NCBI GenBank assembly: GCA_028751875.1
Contig: CM054155.1
Span: 51,081,562 to 51,145,561 of the forward strand
Direction of reading: 5' to 3'
Length of the DNA: 64,000 nt
DNA from: Rapana venosa
Lineage: Eukaryota > Mollusca > Gastropoda > Neogastropoda > Muricidae
Of the stretch, positions 1 through 10,149 are shown piece after piece. The notes beneath the pieces were generated by a model, which had not been told where the DNA came from, did no database searches, and saw nothing but the letters and a program-made list of their open reading frames with translations. Position 1 is the first letter of the stretch. Each line of letters opens with the position of its first letter. Position numbers and translations under genes: made by a program.

Positions 1-85
1 CGAGATTCGAACCCACGACTTCATGGACCTGTGGATTAAAGAGTCAATTGGTCAAAACCACTTGGCTATAGCATCCGTCAGTGTG
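1..85 (-). repeat. SINE C head, cut by window edge
   Basis: On the minus strand this is the tRNA-like head of the family I call C: an A-box-like CTATAGCC..TGGTT and a B-box GGGTTCGAATCTCG. The same head occurs at 580-745, 14836, 33970-34205 and 56530-56660. Confidence 0.7.
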
Positions 86-359
86 GGTGTGTGTGAGTGA
101 AAAACCAACAGTTTACTCTTCAGTCTCTTTTGCACATGCATTGCACACACTCTAACACCCATCCACCCCCACCACCCCAATGCCTACACATTACCTATTT
201 CTATAATACTGACTGTGCAATAAATAAAAGTACAATAACCAAAATCAAACTCTCTCTTTTTTTGGAGATGATCAGTATCTAGCAACAAATTTTCTGGGGG
301 TGGGGCTTTGCTGTTGGTTTTTTTGTTGTTGGTTTTTTTATGTGTGGTTTTTTTTTTTT

Positions 360-745
360 TTGCTCCTCAGCTAGAGCTCCTAGGTTCACCAATGGTGAGA
401 TTTTGCGTATGCGACCGGTTTTGTCCACCATGAAGGTAGCCACATTCTGAATTCAGGATGTATCATTGTATGCTGGATATGTTCATATCATTTCAACACA
501 CCAAACAATGACATGAATAAAAATGGGATCTTTAACATGATTATTTGATCTTTTGCATGTGTATATATACGAAGGGAATGAAGGCACTGGCAATACTGCA
601 CTTAAAGTTGACCTTGCAGATCGTAAAAATTCCCAGCCTTAATTCACGAGACACAGCCAAGCTTCAAACCCATGATTTCAAGACCCATGGGACTGAAGTT
701 GAGCGGTCTTAACCACTTGGCTATGACATCCGTCAAGAGACAAAT
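360..745 (-). repeat. Full-length SINE, family C
   Basis: Read on the minus strand: head (GACGGATGTCATAGCC...), GTGCAGTATTGCCAGTGCC block, GTATATATACACATGC block, then the shared tail ending CCTAGGAGCTCTAGCTGAGG followed by A-rich sequence. The tail block (..GGTGAACCTCGGAGCTCTAGC..) recurs more than 25 times in the window. Confidence 0.75.
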
Positions 746-1285
746 AATACATTTTATTTTATTTTGATGTTTTGAATACAAAAATTACTGAGAAAAAGTC
801 CCAAATATGTTTGTATTTCAAAACCAACTAAAAGCTAGATACACAATAGAACAATTTAATGCAAAAGTAAATTGTAAATTGACTGATTTGAACCAACTGA
901 ATTTGAAACTGATTAGACTTATGTATGAGAAAATCGTTTTTAAAAAACAAAAAAACCTTACGAGAATATCATTGGGTATATTTTTCATTGCTATCATAAC
1001 TGTCTACATTGAAATGTCTGTTCACATTTATCCATGATAGCTGATTGTTGAATGTATCGTGGCTTTGGTGTTCTGATCCAATCCAGTCTTCTTTCATAGC
1101 CTTGCTGACCATATCAGGGCTGTCACCCTATAGTAAAATTTTAAACCCCAGATTGAAAACTGTGAGTAATGTTTTTATGTGTGTATATTGTATTACATAT
1201 GTAAAATATTTACATAAAAAAGATGAAAAAACACCACCACCAGCCTCCCCTTCCAATTAAAATAAAAAGCTCAGTACCCAAACAC
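746..1285. other. Intronic stretch without recognised gene or repeat
   Basis: AT-rich sequence. The short open frames show no family I recognise and no coding periodicity. A short piece around 1060-1130 resembles 28160-28200 (..CCA.A.CAGGGCTGTCACC..) and may be an old repeat. Confidence 0.4.
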
Positions 1286-1287
1286 AC

Positions 1288-1640
1288 ACACAGGGGGAGG
1301 AGATAGCCCTGTGGTTAGACTCTCTTAGAGTGTTGCTCATTGGCTCACAATCTGCTGACCTAGGTTCAAATCCTGTTCATGGGGATATTTTTCCCAGGAG
1401 ATAACATCAGTGCCGACTCCACTCTCCCCAAATGTCCTTTGGATGAGACTAAAAAACGAGGTCCTGTGTACAAACGCATGCAGCGCATCTTGCACACATG
1501 TTAAAACTTGTTCCGCTTTTTGGAAGAGCAGGCCATTGTGAACCTGTGGGAAAGGATAAACAAAATTTACAAAACTGCATACACACAGGGACTGGATGGA
1601 AAAAAAAGCACACATTATCATTGAAATAAAAAATTAAAAA
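1288..1640 (+). repeat. SINE, family A
   Basis: Head GATAGCCCTGTGGTTAGAC..., B-box AGGTTCAAATCC, GGATATTTTTCCC, central block GGATGAGACTA...GCGCATCTTGCACACATGTTAAA, then a tail ACAGGGACTGGATG...TTATCATTGAAATAAAAAATT. Same family as 46747-47105 and 60702-61045. Confidence 0.75.
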
Positions 1641-1649
1641 ATTTTTAAA

Positions 1650-4128
1650 CAGTACGCACACTCACACAAGAACCCCAACAAAAAAAACCCACCTAAACAC
1701 AAGAACCCCGACAAAAAACCCACCTAAACACAAGAACCCCGACAAAAAAATTCCACCGAAACACAAGAACCCCGACAAAAAAACCACCAAAACACAAAAC
1801 CCCGACAAAAAAACCCCACCTAAACACAAGAAACCCTGACAAAAAAAACCCCACCTAAACACAAGAACCCCGACCCAAAAAAAACCCACCTATAACACAA
1901 GAACCCCGCAAAACAAAAACCCACCTATAACACAAGAACCCCGACAAAAAACCCCCACCTAAACACAAGAACCCCGACAAAAAAAACCCCACCTACAACA
2001 CAGAACCCGACAAAAAAAACCACCACCTAAACACAAGAACCCGGCAAAAAAAACCCACCTAAACACAAGAACCCGACAAAAAAACACACCCACACCTAAA
2101 CACAAGAAAACCCGCACAAAAAAAAACCCCACCTAAACACAAGAACCCCGACCAAAAAGCACCTAAACACAAGAACCCCGACCAAAAAAACCACCCCAAC
2201 CTAAACACAAGAACCCCAACAAAAACCCCCCCCCACCTAAACACAAGAACCCCAACCAAAAACCCCCCCACCTAAACACAAGAAAACCCCGACAAAAACA
2301 CCCCCACCTAAAACACAAGAACCCCAACACAAAAAAAACCCACCCACCTAAACACAAGAACCCCGACAAAAAAACCATACACCTCAAACACAGAACCCAA
2401 CCAAAAAACCGCACCTAAACACAAGAACCCGGAAAGGAGACAATGGAACCACCAACACAGAACACTGAAAAACAAACCCACAACTAAACACAAGAAACCC
2501 AAACAACAAAAAAACCTACCACACTAAACACAAAAACCCGACAAAAAAAAAACCCCACACTAAACACAAGAACCCCGACAAAAAAACAACCCCACCTAAA
2601 CACAAGAAACCCTGACAAAAAAAAACCCACCTAAACACAAGAAACCCCCAACAAAAAAAAACCCACCCGACTAAACACAAAACCGAAGAAAAACCCACCT
2701 AAACACAAGAAACCCGACAACAACAAAACCCCACCTAAACACAAGAACCCGACAAAAACAACCCACCACCTAAACACAAGAACCCCGACAAAAAAAAACC
2801 CACCTAACAACAGAACCGACAAAAAACCCCACCTAAACACAAGAACCCCGACAAAAAGACCCCACCTAAACACAAGAAACCCCCAACAAAAAAAACCCCC
2901 CCACTAAACACAAGAAAACCCCAACAAAAAAACCCCAACCCTCACCTAAACACAAGAAAACCCCGACAAGCTAAACACAAAAAAACCCCGACAAACTAAA
3001 CACAAGAAAACCCTGACAAACTAAACACAAGAAAACCCCGACAAACTAAACACAAGAACCCCGACAAACTAAACACAAGAAAACCCCGACAAACTAAACA
3101 CAAGAAAACCCCGACAAACTAAACACAAGAAAACTGCTCCACAAACTAAACACAAAGAAAACTGCTCCGACAAACTAAACACAAGAAAACTGCTCCAACA
3201 AACTAAACACAAGAAAACCCTACAAACTAACACAAGAAAACTACTCCACAAACTAAACACAAGAAAACCCCGACAAACTAAACACAAGAAAACTACTCCG
3301 ACAAACTAAACACAAGAAAACCCCGACAAGCTAAACACAAGAAAACCCCGACAAACTAAACACAAGAAAACTACCAACAAACTAAACACAAGAAAACTAC
3401 TCCGACAAACTAAACACAAGAAAACTACTCCGACAAACTAAACACAAGAAAACCCGACAAACTAAACACAAGAAAACCCCGACAAACTATACACAAGAAA
3501 ACTACTCCGACAAACTAAACACAAGAAAACCCCGACAAACTAAACACAAGAAAACTGCTCCAACAAACTAAACCACAGAAACTGCTCCGAAAAACTAAAC
3601 ACAATGAAAACTGCTCCAACAAACTAAACACAGAAAACCCCGACAAACTATACACAAGAAAACTACTCCACAAACTAAACACAAGAAAACCCCGACAAAC
3701 TAAACACAAGAAAACTACTCCGACAAACTAAACACAAGAAATCTACTCCGACAAACTAAACACAAGAAAACCCCGACAAACTAAACACAAGAACCCCGAC
3801 AAACTAAACACAAGAAAACGCTCCGACAAACTAAACACAAGAAAACCCCGACAAACTAAACACAGAAAACTCTCCGACAACTAAACACAAGAAAACCCTG
3901 ACAAACTAAACACAAGAAAACTGCTCCGACAAACTAAACACAAGAAAACTGCTCCGACAAACTAAACACAAGAAAACTGCTCCACAAACTAAACACAAGA
4001 AAACTGCCCACAAACTAAACACAAGAAAACTGCTCCAACAAACTAAACACAAGAAAACTGCTCCGACAAACTAAACACAAGAAAACTGCTCCGACAAACT
4101 AAACACACGAAAACTGCTCCGACAACTT
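1650..4128. repeat. 2.5-kb minisatellite abutting the E19 donor
   Basis: Tandem units of ~25-30 bp. On the plus strand, CTAAACACAAGAAAACCCCGACAAA and the variant ...GAAAACTGCTCCGACAAA dominate 2940-4120; a poly-A-richer form (CCACCTAAACACAAGAACCCCGACAAAAA) fills 1650-2940. Several minus-strand open frames across it are artefacts. Its right end runs into the E19 splice donor: the donor-proximal intron bases GTAAGTTGTCGGAGCAG align with the unit's TTAGTTTGTCGGAGCAG. Confidence 0.95.
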
Positions 4129-4130
4129 AC

Positions 4131-4361
4131 AGCCGGCGGCCCACACGGCGCAGAAGGTGACGGAGGAGACGAAGAGCGCGCACAGCCAGTCCAGGCGTGA
4201 GGCCAGCCACCGGCTGCTGGCCAGGACCAGGAGCCAGGCCTCCGTGTGGCCGTCCTGCAAGGCCCGGAACTCCTCCCCGCACTTCTCCTCCATGCGGAAG
4301 GCGCGGATGGTGTGCAGGCCTTGCAGCGAGGCGCTGAGGTACGAGTACACTGGGCTGCGGG
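4131..4361 (-). CDS. ABCC4-like: Exon E19: TMD2 coupling helix and TM11
   Basis: 231-bp exon, acceptor TTTTCTCCAG, donor GGCT/GTAAGT. It reads RSPVYSYLSASLQGLHTIRA, FRMEEKCGEEFRALQDGH, TEAWLLVLASSRWLASRLDW and CALFVSSVTFCAVWAAG. This aligns with MRP4 [27 protein letters not shown]...SRWFAVRLDAICAMFV. One base is left for the next exon, which is beyond the left edge. It is GC-richer than its surroundings. Its donor lies exactly at the start of the 2.5-kb minisatellite. Confidence 0.96.
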
Positions 4362-4483
4362 CTGGAGAAAAGAGACGGGACGTAGGAGTTTTTGTGTGAG
4401 AGAGTTTTGTGTTCTGTGGTGGCCGGTTTTGTATGCTGATAAGGTAGCCGCTTTTTGACTTTGGGGTTGATGTCTAATATAAT

Positions 4484-4535
4484 AATAATAATAATAATAA
4501 TGTATGGAATTTATATAGCGGATTATACTGCAGAT
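4484..4535 (+). repeat. Short dispersed repeat G
   Basis: (ATA)n followed by ATGTATGGAATTTATATAGCG. The same module recurs near 31905, 48670 (partial), 48985 (partial), 50737 and (inverted) 54712-54790, usually followed by TGAATCTTGTAAAGCAA. Confidence 0.6.
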
Positions 4536-4569
4536 GATGGGCGTATGTCGTTGGTTTGGTTTTTTTATA

Positions 4570-5310
4570 TAAATTTTCCTGTCCCTCGGCTAGAGCTCCG
4601 AGGTTCACCAAAGCTGAGATTTTGCGTATACATGAGATTTTGCGTATATACATGAGATTTTGCGTATGTATAAAAGATTTTGTGTATACATGAGATTTTG
4701 TGTATACATGAGATTTTGCATATACATGAGATCTTGCATAAACATGAGGTTTTGCGTATACATGCAAGCATTTTTACGCATGCTGAGATTTTGCGTATAC
4801 ATGCAACCAATTTTTAAGCATGCATTTTGCATATACATACATGCAACCATTTTTACCCAAGCTGAGATTTTACATATACATGAAATTTTACATATACATG
4901 AGATTTTGCATATACATGCAACCGTTTTTACCCAAGCTGAGATTTTACGTATACATGAAATTTTGCATATACTTGAGATTTTGCATATACATTAATTTTT
5001 TCCTATTTATGAGATTTGGCATACACATGAATTTTTGCATATACATGAAATTTTGTGTATACACACAACCGGTTTTACCCATGAGATTTTGCACATCACA
5101 TACATGCAACTGTATTTACCCCAGGTAGCCGCATACAGACTTTGGGGATGATGTATAAACATAACACCAGCGTGCATGCGATTTTGTAAATGTTGTCATC
5201 CGTTCCTACTGGCACGCAAATGGCTTACTCTTACAACAAGGCAGAACGGATTATGACATGAGATGTTCCGTGTGGGTTTGCACATGGGATCTTGGTTTAT
5301 AATCTCATTC
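4570..5310 (-). repeat. SINE with internally amplified tail
   Basis: Minus-strand SINE made of the family A/B central block (5160-5310) and the shared C-type tail (4575-5140). The short tail motif GAGATTTTGCGTATACAT has expanded into a ~470-bp variable array at 4605-5090. Outside the array the order of blocks is normal (GGTAGCCGCAT... then GATGATGTATAAACATAACACC). Confidence 0.75.
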
Positions 5311-5860
5311 GAAGGTCTTTCACACACACACACACAACACACAAGCTCACACCACAATTTAAACACACACACACCACAATTAAAACACATATACACGCAA
5401 ATATCACACACACACTCTTTTTTAACAGAACTAAACATATGCAATTTCCATACACACACACTCACTCACTTTACACACACACACACAAACACTCACACAA
5501 AACACATACCCAACACACACACCACAATTAAAACAAACATACATGCAAAAATCACACACACACTCTTTTTTAACAGAACTAAACATATGCAATTTCCATA
5601 CACACACACACACACAAACACAAAACACATACCCAACACACACACACTCACGCAAACACACACACACTCTCACACAAACGTCACACAACACACACACTCT
5701 CACACAAACACACTCTCACACAACACACAACACACTCTCACACAAACAACACACACACTCTCAAAAAAACACACACACACTCACACAAACGACACACACA
5801 CACACAAAACTCTCTCACACACTCACCCCCCCACCCCCCTCACACACACACACATTCTGA
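5311..5860. repeat. (CA)n-rich tract with an internal ~150-bp duplication
   Basis: Long CA/CACT microsatellite next to the E18 donor. A block containing TTTTTTAACAGAACTAAACA and TATGCAATTTCCATACACAC occurs twice (about 5410 and 5560), showing a tandem duplication within the tract. The 277-codon plus-strand frame across it is low-complexity plus antisense of E18. Confidence 0.85.
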
Positions 5861-5861
5861 C

Positions 5862-6012
5862 CCGTGCCCTCCAGGCGTTTGATGGTGCGGGAGGTGGCGA
5901 GGTAGTAGTGGCGGATGTAGAAGAACAGCACCAGGATGGGCACGGTGGGGATGAACACCAGGGGGTTGATGACGCCAGCCACCAGCACGATGCCCAAGAT
6001 CAGCAGAAAACA
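5862..6012 (-). CDS. ABCC4-like: Exon E18: TM9-TM10 of TMD2
   Basis: 151-bp exon, acceptor TGTCTGTGCAG, donor ACGG/GTCAGA. It reads CFLLILGIVLVAGVINPLVF, IPTVPILVLFFYIRHYY, LATSRTIKRLEGT, matching MRP4 ...[33 protein letters not shown]. One base is left for E19. The acceptor with the first 14 exon bases recurs in a tandem array at 6281-6426. The donor is followed at once by a TG tract. Confidence 0.95.
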
Positions 6013-6049
6013 CTGCACAGACAACATCCACTGCTATCAGCCCACGTCA

Positions 6050-6268
6050 CAGAACCCATGGCAACAGCTGAGTTGTCCCTGGTAAAAATTCTGTAGAGGA
6101 TAGCCACTCTGATAGGGAAACAAATACAGTTGCAAAAATCTGTAGAAAAAAAAACACCACTCTGATAGGGAAACAAATACAGTTGGAAACAGGAAAAGGA
6201 CAAAAATAATGGGTGGTGCTGCTCTTATGGCGACCGCATCTTCATGAGGAGAGCAGCCCGAATTTTAC
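6050..6268 (+). repeat. SINE-like repeat, family D (partial)
   Basis: Contains CCCATGGCAACAGCTGAGTTGT, GGTAAAAATTCTGTAGA, CACTCTGATAGGGAAACA and ATGGCGACCGC..GAGGAGAGCAGCCCGAATTT. The same blocks occur in order at 25340-25760 and, degraded, at 7230-7560. It separates the true E18 acceptor from the tandem acceptor copies, so it may have inserted into the array. Confidence 0.6.
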
Positions 6269-6280
6269 AACATCCACTAT

Positions 6281-6440
6281 CAGCAGAAAACATTGCATCC
6301 ACTATCAGCAGAAATCACAGCAAAAACATCCACTATCAGCAGAAAACACTGCACAAACTACATCCATTATCAGCAGAAAACACTGCACAAACTACATCCA
6401 TTATCAGCAGAAAACACTGCACAAACTACATCCACTGTGG
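6281..6440 (-). repeat. Tandem copies of the E18 splice acceptor
   Basis: Five copies, at 6281, 6306, 6337, 6371 and 6405 (spacings 25, 31, 34, 34 bp), of minus-strand TGTGCAG/TGTTTTCTGCTGAT. That is the E18 acceptor plus its first 14 coding bases; the genuine one is at 6001-6015. Intervening unit bases (ATGGATGTAGTT) match the intron just 5' of the true acceptor (GTGGATGTTGTC). Confidence 0.85.
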
Positions 6441-7229
6441 GCAGTAAGTGCTGACCAGAAGGAAGTTTCCACAGCAGATAATATGCCAACACATTCTTTG
6501 CAAATATTGCTCTTATTATCGATTAAACACTGACCCAACTACACCTTATAGAGAAAATACACATGACAAACTCATCCACTGACTGATATGCTACAGATGG
6601 GAAGTTAAGCCATTAACACAATCCTTTCCCATGACGGATGTGTTCAATTTGTATCGAGGACTGGTCAATTATGGTGAGGATATTATGATCTGACAGCTCA
6701 GACTGTACATGCAGATTGGTAGCCATTAACTCATTCGTGGGCATGACATGCAACTGGAAGGATGTGAATATTGAGATTTTATGATCCCATCACTTCAAGT
6801 CGAGCTCAGTGGCTTACTCATTCGTACATACACAGCATGAACTAATAGAATGAAATCAGCTGCTCATTTTCCAGACATTTTCATTTTATTCAGCTCCAGA
6901 TGTTCTTTGTCAAAAATCCTTAGGAGCTTGGAGCTCTGCTTTTTTCTTCTTCTACTGCTGTTGAAACATTTGCTTTTGTTTTGTTTTCTTAAATCCAAAT
7001 GATTAATGTCATGACTTTAACTGATAAGTGTCCACATTCGGTTATATTATGAAGACTTGTTGGGTTGGTTTGTTTGGGTTTAAAAAAAAATTTAAATGAT
7101 TACTATCCACATTCATTTATATGAAGACTGTTGCTTTCTTTTCAAAAACATCAATGTCCACATTATATGAAGACTGTTTGAGGCCTACTTGATCAAAACT
7201 CTAGATGTGATTTAGAGTAATGCCTGTTG
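6441..7229. other. Intronic stretch with no recognised feature
   Basis: Mostly AT-rich with no family I could recognise. Short imperfect repeats (e.g. TCCACATT..TATATGAAGACTG near 7030-7170, three times) suggest old local duplication. Confidence 0.4.
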
Positions 7230-7560
7230 GCAAAATGGTCCGGGAAACGAACGTGTGCGGCGGTTCGTAACCGTTTCCGAAATTTATTCCCCACCATTAA
7301 CCATGATGTGTTCTTGGGCGTGTCTTTTTGGGATGAGACGTAACCAGGTCCTGTTATTACACGTTAATTATTTAGGCGCACCTGAACAAAACCACGCAAC
7401 TAAACGTTGTCCTGGCAAAATCTTAGAAAAAAGCCTCTGATAGGAAACAATACAGTGCAGAAGTTTTAAAAAAAAAGGTGATAAGGTGCACAGCGCTAAG
7501 TGGCAACCGTTACTCCGCTCTCCCGGAGAGCACCTGAATTTCGGAAAGTAATCTGCGTGA
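7230..7560 (+). repeat. Degraded family D repeat
   Basis: Shares CCTGGCAAAATCTTAGAAAAAAGCC, CTGATAGGAAACA and GTGGCAACCG...GGAGAGCACCTGAATTTCG with the better preserved copy at 25340-25760. Confidence 0.55.
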
Positions 7561-7862
7561 CTTATGTGTATGAAATCAAATCTGAGCGCTTCTATTTGTT
7601 GCTTTACAAGTCACGCTATACCAAATTCATAACATTTATTATTATTAAACTTTTAGAAATATGAAAATTTTTAATTTCATTTTTTGCAAAATAGTCAACG
7701 GGAAATACGAACATTCAAGCGAGATTAAAATCAAAACTAATAAAGATATCACGATTCCCTTTTTTTCTTTCTTTTTTTTGGGGGGATGGTAGGCTACTAT
7801 CTCTTTTAATTATTTCATTTCATTTCATATGGCTGCATCCCTGAAGTCAGAATGCAGCTACC

Positions 7863-9337
7863 TTAACCCTTTACCATTCGCATATCTTACAGAGAAACCC
7901 TCTGTAGCATTCGAAAATTCACGAAGTTTTTTTAAGAGAATAAGGTACCTCAAGTACACATAGTGCTGTACCGTTACTATTGTTTGCAGAGCAGTCATAT
8001 TTGGCCAAAGTATTCATATGATGTCATACTTTGTTCTGCACCCCAAGATGTGTGTCCTACCTACATGTGTCGTGCTGCTGTCCCCTCTTTGTCACCAAAT
8101 ACAGGTAACATTGCAGTGACATCATGCTGTTAGTCTACAACTACCCTCTAACATGCGCAATATAGGTATGTGATTAAAAAAATAATAAGTGTGGTCCTGC
8201 CTGAATGTGTCCTCCATCGTATCCACTGTCATGGTAATCCAATCGAACATTCACACTTGTCACAAAATTACTGTCACCAAGTCTACATTTTCTGAGTGGA
8301 AAGTATTCAAACATATTGAAAATAACGTTGACTAATGCGCATAAATACATTATTTACAAATATATGCTCACGCCTACTATTTACAATAACACTAAGTGTC
8401 CTTCACCAATAGCCAGTTACATGGCTGTCACAATGCAGGTGTCACAGCCCAGTGTCACGTTCAGGTGTGTTTCTCAGGTGAAAATACTGATTAATTTTGA
8501 TAAATCTGGTTTTCATCATAATATTACTGATCCATGACTCAGAAAATCTCAAATCAGAAGACCAGTAGAGATGAAGCCTTGGCAAACGCTTGATCCCCAT
8601 CATGATCAAAACTGACAGGTAAGCCCTAATTTCCTCAGGTGTTGTTTCTGTCCATAATGGATCTATGACTAAGCCTTTCACAGCTATCTTTGCCTGGCAT
8701 AATTGTTAGTTTCATCCGCTATAGTTTGAAAAAAAATGTTGGGGCACAAACAAAACAAAGTAATCTAAGAGCTTGGCATTCAGTGGGAGAGTTTGTGCCG
8801 GCCCAGTCGGCAGCGTGAAGTCTTGCACTGTGCAAGGCACTAGTGCGCTGCGCCATGTCGTCTGCTACGAAGCCAACGGAATGTTATCCTCAGCATCACT
8901 TTCCGACTCACTATCTTCTCCTATTTCATCTCCTTCTTCTACATCTACTTCAACATTGGATTCAACATTTTATTCTCTTTCGAACTGTTCCACTTGAGCC
9001 AAAATAGCTTCAATTTCCACATCAGTATATTCCTCCCAAATCGTATCCTCAATCTTTGCTGCCATTTTTAGCTACAAGAAAGCATGGGAAAGACAAAGCC
9101 AGTAACTGGCCAATTTCTTGTGAAATGGAGGCTGTGTAGCACTGAATTTGGTGCCCATTCCTTCCTTAGATTATGCTGACCTCAGTGGAATGTTCATTCA
9201 TAGTGTGCGTGTACTAGGTAGAGCTTAGTGCACGAGGGAAATTACCCATTAGGCTGAAATGACGTCAGGCGGGCTGCAGCGGGTATAAATAAATGCGGGC
9301 GAGCAGGCAGCGGAGGGTAAAAATGGGAAAGGGTTAA
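7863..9337 (-). mobile_element. piggyBac-family DNA transposon remnant
   Basis: Flanked by the TTAA target (7863-7866 and 9334-9337). Terminal inverted repeats are TTAACCCTTTACCATT (left) and, reading in from the right, TTAACCCTTTCCCATT. At about 1.47 kb it is shorter than typical autonomous piggyBac. On the minus strand it holds an N-terminal transposase piece only; the catalytic Asp-containing half is missing. It lies in the intron between E17 and E18. Confidence 0.85.
8442..9064 (-). pseudogene. piggyBac-like transposase, N-terminal fragment
   Basis: Starts with ATG at 9064 (MAAKIEDTIWEEYTDVEIEA), then an acidic region (EGDEIGEDSESESDAED) reached only through a stop and a frame change. 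A second conserved piece, TPEEIRAYLSVLIMMGIKRL plus YWSSDLRF, is typical of the piggyBac transposase (DDE_Tnp_1_7) core entry. The frame ends near 8442 with no catalytic domain. It is non-functional. Confidence 0.8.
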
Positions 9338-9477
9338 TGATGAGTAAAAACGGTCATATATGCAACATCTCATCATTAGCTGAACCTTGGAGGTCTAGCC
9401 GAGGAACAGAGAAAAATAAACAAGGCTGAAAAATCCCCAAATTTGTAAAAAAAAAATTCCTTTACACGGAGGTTTAC

Positions 9478-9557
9478 CTGAATGAAGTCAAAGAAGACGA
9501 CAGGTAAGCTGTCGTCAATGTGATCCACGTCCTTGGCAAAGCGATTCAGAATGCGAC
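9478..9557 (-). CDS. ABCC4-like: Exon E17: NPxG-RILNRF cytoplasmic motif of TMD2
   Basis: 80-bp exon, acceptor TTGTTACAG, donor CAG/GTAAAC. Two bases complete Gly from E16, then [18 protein letters not shown] and VVFFDFIQ, near identical in pattern to MRP4 [27 protein letters not shown]. Phase 0 at its end. It is the smallest exon found and sits about 140 bp from the piggyBac copy. Confidence 0.95.
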
Positions 9558-9770
9558 CTGTAACAATTTCATTTTCTATTTATTCATCTCTTTATTCTTT
9601 TACTTTCAGCATCATGTAATAAGCACTCATAAGTTGATGATTGTTTTTACGTCCAGTAACCTACAGTTTTGTCCATTTTGTCTGCCAGTGCCTTAACTCC
9701 ATTCGTGTATATACACTTGCAGAAGATTAAATATGCACATTAAACACCCCACCCCCCTCCACACACACAG

Positions 9771-9802
9771 ACAACTCTCTCTCTCTCTCTCTCTCTCTCT
9801 CA
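9771..9802. repeat. (GA)n microsatellite fused to the E16 donor
   Basis: Plus-strand (CT)n followed by CACCGAC. On the minus strand the splice donor GTCG/GTGAGAGAGAGA runs straight into the repeat, so the donor positions +3 onward are microsatellite sequence. Confidence 0.85.
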
Positions 9803-9803
9803 C

Positions 9804-10078
9804 CGACAGGGTTGGTGTCAAAGAAGCCAACAGGACAGCGAAGAATCCTGGTGAACATCTGGTGGTGCAGGTTCTTCGAGGCGTCGATCATCACCTTGAA
9901 GAAGAGGAGGGCGCGCAGCATGCCGAAGACGAAGACGGCGATGATGATGACCGTGTAGATGTAGATGTTCTGGGTGCCGTCCACCTCAGGAATGGTGACA
10001 TTCGTGAGGTTGTACCCTCGCAACAGCAAGTCGTGGTGCTCTTTCAGGGCTGCCAGGCGATCTTCTTCAGCAGTAGAC
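9804..10078 (-). CDS. ABCC4-like: Exon E16: extracellular loop and TM8
   Basis: 275-bp exon, acceptor CTTTGTGCAG, donor GTCG/GTGAGA. After completing W from E15 it reads STAEEDRLAALKEHHDLL, a loop with tandem sequons NLT and NVT (likely N-glycosylated as in MRP4), TM8 NIYIYTVIIIAVFVFGMLRA, then DASKNLHHQMFTRILRCPV and GFFDTNPVG. This matches MRP4 [27 protein letters not shown]. The donor GTGAGA is itself the start of a (GA)n microsatellite (9771-9802). Confidence 0.96.
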
Positions 10079-10149
10079 CTGCACAAAGGCGTTGTTTTGT
10101 ATTGTATTGTATACTACTTTAAGTCACAGCAGGTTTATTACAACACTAA

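Noticed and set aside
1662..3709. Several Leu/Phe/Val-rich minus frames of 60-83 codons
   Set aside because: Translations of the minisatellite; lengths are set by unit indels.
5263..6096. 277-codon plus-strand reading frame (His/Thr-rich)
   Set aside because: It is (CA)n microsatellite followed by the antisense strand of exon E18; no protein family, no codon bias.
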